Below are positions 58,840-64,000 of a stretch of 64,000 bases of DNA, in pieces. Within the stretch, counting starts at the first letter, position 1; each line of letters opens with the position of its first letter. The notes beneath the pieces were generated by a model that saw only the letters and a list, made by a program, of their open reading frames with translations, searched no databases and was not told the origin of the DNA. Made by a program: the position numbers and the translations under genes. The stretch spans positions 22,959-86,958 of the forward strand of contig NZ_JANZKU010000020.1 in NCBI RefSeq assembly GCF_025642785.1, in the 5' to 3' direction. This stretch comes from Pseudomonas sp. RIT-PI-AD (GTDB lineage Bacteria > Pseudomonadota > Gammaproteobacteria > Pseudomonadales > Pseudomonadaceae).

Positions 58840-59232
58840 CTATTCATCCGTTTTATAGAAACGTGCAAAGAAATTCTGTGAAATAAGGGTACGCTCTATG
58901 TGCGAGCCGGCATCGACATAGATATCTACACGGCTAAAAGGCGGGTGAATTTCTACCCCGTCCCGACTACTGAAGGGAAGACTGAAATCAATGAGCTCAT
59001 CGGGCTCGGGGAACATATCCGTGTAAAAGCGTATTCGCTCGCCCGGATTGATAGCGCTTTTCGTGGTGTGACTGTTTTCTAGAAAGAAATAAGCAACGTC
59101 GCTAGGTGCTTCGGGAGAATAGTGAATCACAACGATGGGGCGGCAGAAATACCAAAACACCGACCAAGTAAAAAGAAGGCGGAACAGGTACTTGCTAATT
59201 CTTTTAATAGGAAGACCTAGGCTCAACCGCAT
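58840..59232 (-). CDS. Putative membrane-anchored immunity protein to the type 44 toxin
   Basis: A 130-residue protein I do not recognise from any named family. One membrane helix (about residues 12-36, YLFRLLFTWSVFWYFCRPIVV) follows a basic N-terminus (RLSLGLPIKRISK), so the rest is predicted to lie outside the cytoplasm. The globular part includes VAYFFLENSHTTKSAINPGER and VDIYVDAGSHIERTLI. Its ATG overlaps the toxin stop by 10 bases, the arrangement expected of an immunity partner. The gene is much more AT-rich than the flanks (for example AAGAAATTCTGTGAAATAAG), suggesting transfer. Immunity function is inferred from context. Confidence 0.6.
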   Translation of the reverse strand: MRLSLGLPIKRISKYLFRLLFTWSVFWYFCRPIVVIHYSPEAPSDVAYFFLENSHTTKSAINPGERIRFYTDMFPEPDELIDFSLPFSSRDGVEIHPPFSRVDIYVDAGSHIERTLISQNFFARFYKTDE

Positions 59233-60077
59233 TGGTGGATTTCCTTCGCCTGGGCTCCGCCAGAGCCCCAGGGGGCGGGTACAGAACTGATTGCTACGAG
59301 GAGAGCTTCGGCGTTCATGGCCCCAGCTTTGTGCTCATTATACAAACGGCAACCCAGTTTAATGGAAATATGGTCGGGCGTATCGTCCGCGCTGGCTGGC
59401 CATTCACCGTTTTCCGAATGGTTTTGAAATTTCATGATATCGCCTTTACGTAAGTTGCCCACTATGTCACTTGCCATTTGCGCCAAACCTGCTCCATTTA
59501 TGAGCTCAGCCGTAGAAAACCCGGCTGCTCTTCCAACATAGCCATAATGGATATTCGACCAGATGTCATAGAAGTAGTCATAGCCGCCGTATTTATGCCA
59601 GCCGTGATTAAAGGTGCCGGCGGCACTTAGCTTTGCTTCAAGAATCGGCTTGTGATCCCAAGGCCGACCGGGGCCCACCCGTTCCGCCCAGAGCCCATAG
59701 GCGGCGGTTTTGATGCCTGCGGCGGCGGCATGGAAGTCGGGCATGCCGCCGGCCTTGGCGTACCAGGGCTGTGCCTGCCAGCGGCGCATTTCCTCCGCCG
59801 GGTCGTAGCGGTTGGCCTCGGCGATCTTGCGGGTGATGGGGCTGAGAGCGTTGCGGTTCATTTCACCGGCCATGTAGGCGGCAATCGCCTGGGCCACCTC
59901 GTCGCCGTGGGGGCAGGGCAGCGCGCCGGAGGCCGTGGCGGTGCGCACCGGGCGGGCCTCCCTCATGCTCCGCAGCGGACCTGGCGGGAACGCCTTGCAC
60001 ATATAGGGGTGCTCGGCATCGCGGGAGGTGGTTGAGGGTTGCATCCCGAGAACGCCGGGGATTCGGTAGCCTGCCAT
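59223..60077 (-). CDS. Polymorphic toxin type 44 (Ntox44-like) effector
   Basis: A 284-residue protein. The N-terminal about 120 residues have no domain I recognise. The C-terminal domain (about 125-250) fits the polymorphic toxin type 44 family: GPGRPWDHK (140-143), GGYDYFYDIWSNIHYGYVGR, AAGFSTAELINGAGLAQM, and DDTPDHISIKLGCRLYNEH. No signal peptide, Rhs repeat, PAAR or VgrG is present, so it looks like a small cargo effector, perhaps type VI secreted. The ATG at 60077 has AAGGACAGG upstream. The first half is GC-rich like the genome, while the toxin half is AT-richer, a chimeric composition. The toxin's biochemical target is not settled. Confidence 0.72.
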   Translation of the reverse strand: MAGYRIPGVLGMQPSTTSRDAEHPYMCKAFPPGPLRSMREARPVRTATASGALPCPHGDEVAQAIAAYMAGEMNRNALSPITRKIAEANRYDPAEEMRRWQAQPWYAKAGGMPDFHAAAAGIKTAAYGLWAERVGPGRPWDHKPILEAKLSAAGTFNHGWHKYGGYDYFYDIWSNIHYGYVGRAAGFSTAELINGAGLAQMASDIVGNLRKGDIMKFQNHSENGEWPASADDTPDHISIKLGCRLYNEHKAGAMNAEALLVAISSVPAPWGSGGAQAKEIHQCG

Positions 60078-60556
60078 GGCCTGTCCTTCTGCTGATGTCC
60101 TTGTGAGCGAGCCCGACGAACGCGTCCGCGGGTGAGGGTCTGCGTCCGCTCGAGACGCCGATTGGCCGGGCGGTGGTACTGGGCTCGGGCCTCTTTTTAC
60201 CTCGACAGCGGCCAAACGCACAGCGGTCGGGATATGGAAAAGCGTGACTGCCAAGCGGTTTAAGCGCGTAACTGTGACGAATGCCACGCTTTCCGGTGCC
60301 GGCGAGGGCGCGATGCGCGCCCTGTGATGCGTTCCCTTCGCCGCCATGACCCGCGGCGGCTTTGCCCTTCACGGTTTCACAGGCCATGCTAGGTGCTGTA
60401 CGAAAGTGCCTGCGTTCGGCGAGGCTGCGCTGGAAACCGGCTTGACCGCCCGTTCACGGGCGTACTCGCCGGCCATTGCCGCACCAGACCTTCGACGACG
60501 TCCGTACGGCACCCAGACCACGCCTGAGCCCAGGCATTCAACGCAGGAGAAGGGTC
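60078..60556. other. Divergent region between toxin gene and CBS gene
   Basis: 480 bases with no supported gene. It must hold the leftward promoter of the toxin operon and the rightward promoter of the CBS-domain gene. A G+C-rich hairpin GCCGCC/GGCGGC occurs near 60340-60361. No operator, RNA gene or att site was recognised. Confidence 0.4.
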
Positions 60557-60991
60557 ATGAAGACGGTCGCACAGGTACTCGACGCGAAGCGCATCGCCGG
60601 AGTCCATACCATCGCCCCCGACGAGACGGTGCTGCAGGCCCTGACCGTCATGGCGGACAAGAACGTCGGTGCCCTGCCGGTCACGGCGGACGGCCGGCTG
60701 GTGGGCATCGTCAGCGAGCGCGATTACGCCCGCAAGGTGGTGCTGCAAGGGCGCTCCTCCATCGGCACCCCGGTCAGCGCGATCATGACCCACGCGGTGA
60801 TCACGGTCGCGCCCCGGCAGAGCATCAAGGAGTGCATGGAGCTGATGACCGAGCACCACCTGCGCCACCTTCCGGTGGTGGAGGACGACCGCCTGATCGG
60901 CCTGCTGTCCATCGGCGACCTGGTGAAGGAAACCATCGCCGAACAGGAAACCCTGATCCGCCAGCTGGAGCAGTACATTCGGGGCGAATAG
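60557..60991 (+). CDS. Tandem CBS-domain protein
   Basis: A 144-residue protein made of a CBS pair: repeat one includes TIAPDETVLQALTVMADKNVGALPVTADGRLVGIVSERDYARK-type sequence, and repeat two VITVAPRQSIKECMELMTEHHLRHLPVVEDDRLIGLLSIGDLVK. Such stand-alone CBS proteins bind adenine nucleotides or NADH and act as energy sensors. The partner protein is unknown. AGGAGAAGGGTC precedes the ATG. Its GC content is like the core genome. Confidence 0.9.
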   Translation: MKTVAQVLDAKRIAGVHTIAPDETVLQALTVMADKNVGALPVTADGRLVGIVSERDYARKVVLQGRSSIGTPVSAIMTHAVITVAPRQSIKECMELMTEHHLRHLPVVEDDRLIGLLSIGDLVKETIAEQETLIRQLEQYIRGE

Positions 60992-61528
60992 GCACGATGC
61001 GAAACGGCCCTGGACGCTTCCGGGGCACGGCTTCATGGCGCGGCTGTCCGACGCGCACCGGAACGCGACGGACAGCTCCTTGCCGGCAGCTTCGCGCTGA
61101 CTGTCGGGCTCGCGGGCACCGGCCAACGCGTTGGCCTGATCACGGGCCAGCATCGCCAACTGGCGAGGCCCTCCGAGCGCTGCGACAGCGCCTTCCTTCG
61201 CGCCGGGCCCGATGCTGGATTCCGGGGCTGCGTGGCACAGGCCGCATCAGGATCGACTTCTCCACCCCATCGATGGCCGGCCTCCTCGGGACTGGCCGCC
61301 TTGATGCGCGTAACGAATAAGAGTGGGGAGTCATCGCTTCCAGGCTCTTCACCGGTGCGAGGACGAATGAAGCGATTCTGGTTGTAGGGATTTCGTAACG
61401 TGTGATTACGTCGATATTTTTCGATGTTTAGATTCCGCGATTGTGAAGGACTCCAGCTCCGGGTTTGCATCCAGGCCGAGCACGCCTCACTGTCGACAGG
61501 TCGCCGCAAATTAACTCAAGGAGGAGCC
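60992..61528. other. Degraded intergenic region upstream of the LysM effector
   Basis: About 540 bases without an intact gene. A short minus-strand stretch near 61060-61160 reads protein-like (QANALAGAREPDSQRE), with no start, stop or family I can place, and may be a gene remnant. Between 61380 and 61440 the sequence turns AT-rich, with CGTAAC/GATTACG half-repeats, the probable promoter area of the following effector gene. A strong AAGGAGGAG ribosome site ends the stretch. Confidence 0.4.
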
Positions 61529-62535
61529 ATGACCACCCCGGCGGAACCCGGTTTCTACATCGTCCAGGACCCCATGCCCCGCCAGAGCCTCGAACGGCTG
61601 CTGTTGCCCGAGGCACAGGCCCGACCCTGGAGAAATTTCGCAGCCTCAACCCCCACCTCAGCCAATGGGCCAAGCCCGGGCAGATGGCGGTGATGAGCGC
61701 CTCCCCCCGAACGCACGTGCACCTTGCAGGTAGCCCTGCTGATGGAAGCGGCGGCCAAGGTCGATGCCGCCCTGGCGCCCATGAGCGACGACGACGCGCG
61801 CTTCCTGATGCGTAACCGCGACCTCATCGAACCCTTCCTGCAGGACGGCGCCGGCGCCCTCGGCACCGCCACCCTGATGGTCGGCAAGCACCTCGACGAC
61901 CTGGGCCACACCCTCAAGGCCTTGGAGCAGCTCTACCAGCGCAGCTTCGACCAGGCCGGCAGCCTGCGCGGTAACGCTTTCTTCGCCGAGCGCCAGCACC
62001 TGATGCGTCAGCTCGATGCCAGCCTCGGCCCGTGGGTGCGCAAGGGCGTCGGCCTGCCCGACCACCCCAACCTGCGTCAGGCCCTGGCCTCTCCAGCCGC
62101 AGCCTGGTTCACCACTGGAGCAAGGCCGGCCGCGCCGGCGCCATCCCCGGCTACGCCAGCTACCTCGAAGGCACCGCCCGCGCGGCGAAATACATGAAAT
62201 ACGGCGGCTACGTCGGCATCGCCCTGGATGCCGGCTACAGTGGCAGCCGGATCTACAATGCCTGCACCCTTGGCCGCGAGCAGGAGTGCCGCAAGGTGAA
62301 GTTCACCGAGGCGGGGCGGTTTGGGGGTGGGTTGGCTGGCGGTGCGATAGGCGGTCTTTTAGACGCTTACGCTGCTCATTCAATTTGTGTCGCTTTAGGG
62401 TTAAGCACAGCGGGAGTGGGTGGATTGGCATGCTCGCTGGTTGTGACAGGCACAGCAGGTGCCGTGGCGGGGGGAATGGGGAGTGACGGTGGAGAAAGTA
62501 TGGCCGAGCGAATTTATCAGAAGGGCTATGAGTGA
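61529..62535 (+). pseudogene. LysM-type effector with glycine-zipper C-terminus, broken by three single-base indels
   Basis: Read with corrections, this is one protein of 335 residues. It starts MTTPAEPGFYIVQDPMPRQS, a LysM-like N-terminus that continues LEKFRSLNPHLSQWAKPGQMAVMS. A helical middle (LLMEAAAKVDAALAPMSDDD, GTATLMVGKHLDDLGHTLKAL, WVRKGVGLPDHPNLRQAL) follows. The C-terminus has glycine-zipper hydrophobic hairpins (GGGLAGGAIGGLLDAYAAH, LACSLVVTGTAGAVAGGMG), as in membrane-inserting toxins. One base is missing near 61612, one extra C lies in a C6 run at 61703-61708, and one base is missing near 62086; the corrected length is divisible by three. The architecture recalls small pore-forming type VI effectors such as Tse4. 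The stop overlaps the putative immunity gene. Confidence 0.68.
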
Positions 62536-62924
62536 TGATCGGTTCTGGCGACTGCATGCTTCTGATTATGATGGTCAACATGTTCTTGGGAGTGGCGTTG
62601 GTTATTTATATAGCTTATGTAGCATCTAGAGATTTGGAGTCGATTGAAGCTTATTTGGGAAGATCGAGTCTCGTCATCAATAATCGTAGAATGCTGGGTA
62701 ATGGTCTGGCAGCTCGCATGTTTCGCCTGATGCAAATTTCTTCTTGTCTGGGTATGCGTGAATTTTCCATTAGAAAAGGGCACCTTGATGCAAAGGATGC
62801 TTCGGAATTTCCCTCTCGATTAGCCAGGAAGATCGTATGGCTTGGACGGCTCTTGTTCATCATTTTTACAGTATTGGTTTTGGTTGGCGGTTATGGTAAG
62901 TATTTTAATGGATATCAAAATTGA
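62535..62924 (+). CDS. Putative two-TM immunity protein for the LysM effector
   Basis: A 129-residue membrane protein. Helix one is near residues 8-30 (LLIMMVNMFLGVALVIYIAYVA) and helix two near 102-125 (WLGRLLFIIFTVLVLVGGYG), with a basic cytoplasmic-type loop between. No named family was recognised. The ATG overlaps the effector stop (TGATG); a GTG one codon upstream is also possible. It is strongly AT-rich, unlike most of the window. A membrane immunity protein fits a membrane-acting toxin. The function is inferred from position and topology. Confidence 0.65.
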   Translation: MIGSGDCMLLIMMVNMFLGVALVIYIAYVASRDLESIEAYLGRSSLVINNRRMLGNGLAARMFRLMQISSCLGMREFSIRKGHLDAKDASEFPSRLARKIVWLGRLLFIIFTVLVLVGGYGKYFNGYQN

Positions 62925-63350
62925 TGAATTGGGTGGTAGGGTAATTTTCTTAAATTAAGAGCAAACCAGGCCATAGTGATATCGGCAATGAAAGGGTTGT
63001 CTGGCAGCAGGATTCGCTTTTGTAAGCATCCTTCCTCGACAAAGCCGAACTTTTCGTACAGGCGCCGGGCATGCGAATTGGTTTCACGCATGCGTAGTTA
63101 GATCTTAATAGGCCGGGCCGGACTCGGGCCCCTTCCAGAAGCGCGGTCATCAGTGCTTGGCCCACACCTTGCCCTAGGTTGTGGGATGCACAACGATAGT
63201 CAGACTCTATACGTGGGCGAGTGCCTCAAGCGCACAAGGCTCCAGTAGCGCATGACCGCCCACCAAGCCGCTCCGCTCGGCCACCCCGTACAAACCCTCA
63301 CGAGTTAATACGTCGATTTTTCCTCAAAGGATTCGCAAAACAAGCGCTTT
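62915..63350 (-). pseudogene. Decayed GNAT acetyltransferase
   Basis: Fragments of one GNAT reading can be followed on the minus strand. An N-terminal piece has GLYGVAERSGLVGGHALLEP, then ALAHV, a stop, SLTIVVHPTT, a stop, and a frame change to GVGQALMTALLEGA. A further frame change leads to SHARRLYEKFGFVEEGCLQK and DNPFIADITMAWFALNL. The order GVGxALM...A...LYEKxGFxxEG is the canonical acetyl-CoA-binding half. At least two in-frame stops (TAG near 63210 and 63180) and two frame changes make it non-functional. Its 3' end overlaps the convergent immunity gene. Confidence 0.75.
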
Positions 63351-63417
63351 CCGAGCCGATCTCAACCAAGTGTCATTCAAACGCGGGCAACTGAGACCTT
63401 GGGTGTCGACCTTCCTC

Positions 63418-64000
63418 TCAGCCGTCGCGCAGGGCTTCCAGCCGCTGGTGCTGGCGGCCTTCGGCGTCGAAGTTTGCCTCGGCCAGCCAGCGCTGGAATG
63501 CCCGCTGCTGCACCGGCCAGTCCCCGTCGAGCAGGGCGAACCAGGCGGTGTCGCGGTTGTGGCCCTTGACCACCCGGTGTTGGCGGAACAGCCCTTCGTA
63601 GACGAAGCCCAGGCGTTCGGCGGCGTGCCTGGAACGAGCGTTGAGGCTGTTGCACTTCCATTCCAGGCGCCGGTAGCCGAGGGCGAAGGCTTGCTGCGCC
63701 AACAGGTAAACGGCTTCGGTGGAGGCCGGGCTGCGCTGCATGCCGCGACCGAAGGCGACGTGGCCGATCTCGATGCTGCCGTGGGCCGGCTCGATGCTCA
63801 GGTAGCTGAGCAGGCCCATGGCATGCCCGCTGGCGGGGTTCACCACGGCGAAGAACAGCGTATCCGACGAAATGGCGTTTTCGACCAGCCAGGCGTCGAA
63901 CGCCGCCCGTTCGGCGAACGGGCCGTAGGGCAGGAAGTCCCACAGCGCCGGGTCGGTGTCGGGGCCTTGCAAGGCATGCCAGAGGGCATCGCCATGGCGG
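63418..64000 (-). CDS. GNAT family N-acetyltransferase (RimJ/RimL-like), 5' end beyond window
   Basis: A ribosomal-protein-type acetyltransferase. The visible part has about 194 residues and the frame stays open to the right edge (HGDALWHALQGPDTDPALWDFLPYGPF), so the start lies outside. It has GHAMGLLSYLSIEPAHGSIEIGHVAFG, the acetyl-CoA region STEAVYLLAQQAFALGYRRLEWKCNSLNARSRHAAERLGF-type sequence and YEGLFRQHRVVKGHNRDTAWFALLD. This is the subgroup common in pseudomonads with an unknown substrate. A TTG at 63972 is not needed as a start. Confidence 0.88.
   Translation of the reverse strand, partial: RHGDALWHALQGPDTDPALWDFLPYGPFAERAAFDAWLVENAISSDTLFFAVVNPASGHAMGLLSYLSIEPAHGSIEIGHVAFGRGMQRSPASTEAVYLLAQQAFALGYRRLEWKCNSLNARSRHAAERLGFVYEGLFRQHRVVKGHNRDTAWFALLDGDWPVQQRAFQRWLAEANFDAEGRQHQRLEALRDG

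Noticed and set aside
59863..60387. A minus-strand frame upstream of and overlapping the type 44 toxin
   Set aside because: No homology or ribosome site, and it is out of frame with the supported toxin start at 60077.
60346..61320. A 324-codon plus-strand frame covering the CBS gene and the following gap
   Set aside because: It reads the CBS gene out of frame, with a low-complexity RRP/HRP-rich product. The CBS frame itself is convincing.
58840..62924. A CRISPR, integron or prophage explanation for the AT-rich accessory region
   Set aside because: No direct repeats with regular spacing, no integrase, attC-like sites or phage structural genes were seen.

Overview
The window is a GC-rich chromosomal segment from a Pseudomonas of the P. 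aeruginosa lineage. The block gyrA-serC-pheA-hisC-tyrA/aroA-cmk-rpsA-ihfB, the scpA/scpB/rluB, cpxR-cpxP-cpxS, trkH and cyaB genes and the pycR-pycA-pycB unit are all close to P. aeruginosa genes. In P. aeruginosa PAO1, however, the hydroxyproline (lhp) cluster and the pyc genes lie elsewhere on the chromosome. The window also carries REP-type palindromes headed GTGGGAGC. I therefore infer a relative such as the P. citronellolis / P. nitroreducens / P. knackmussii group rather than P. aeruginosa itself. No rRNA, tRNA, CRISPR array or transposase was seen.

Layout. 1-0.9 kb: the 5' end of the acetate permease actP and its DUF485 partner, with a Hfq/Crc-type CA motif at the start codon. 1.2-2.8 kb: a membrane-bound GH17 beta-glucan enzyme. 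3.0-14.5 kb (minus strand): the aromatic/serine/pyrimidine/translation supraoperon, from gyrA down to ihfB, with several overlapping stop/start codons. 14.7-20.8 kb: methylthioadenosine salvage (mtnA, mtaD), ubiG, mupP, an SDR and a diguanylate cyclase behind a sigma-54-like promoter. 20.9-25.7 kb: rluB, a DUF1289 protein, scpB, scpA, yciO and a PHP-domain nuclease. 25.9-29.6 kb: yciB, yciI and a Cpx-type envelope stress system with a CpxR box before the cpxP-like gene. 29.6-38.7 kb: nitroreductase, trkH, two AraC regulators, an Mpo1-like protein, adenylate cyclase cyaB, a CsaA-like tRNA-binding protein, a DMT exporter, a Gly-rich secreted protein and a 2-hydroxyacid dehydrogenase.

39.3-53.9 kb (minus strand) is a complete hydroxyproline catabolic and uptake cluster. 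Trans-4-hydroxy-L-proline is imported by a polar amino acid ABC transporter, epimerised by LhpA, oxidised by a three-subunit D-hydroxyproline dehydrogenase, deaminated by LhpC and oxidised to 2-oxoglutarate by LhpG. An aconitase-X-type cis-3-hydroxyproline dehydratase and a second proline-racemase-family enzyme with a Ser/Cys active-site pair extend the substrate range. A GntR/FCD regulator sits at the end, and the same TTCGTATACG-type palindrome occurs before lhpC, before the binding-protein gene and at the start of gntR. This defines a plausible local regulon. Next to it are pycR and the divergent two-subunit pyruvate carboxylase genes pycA-pycB, with a perfect palindrome between them.

58.5-63.4 kb is a patchwork accessory region, partly lower in GC. 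It holds a polymorphic-toxin type 44 gene overlapping a membrane-anchored putative immunity gene, a CBS-domain protein, and a LysM-type effector with a glycine-zipper C-terminus. The effector is broken by three single-base indels but is followed by an intact two-TM putative immunity gene. A decayed GNAT acetyltransferase gene follows, and an intact GNAT gene runs off the right edge. These two orphan toxin/immunity modules, probably type VI secretion cargo, are the most interesting accessory content.
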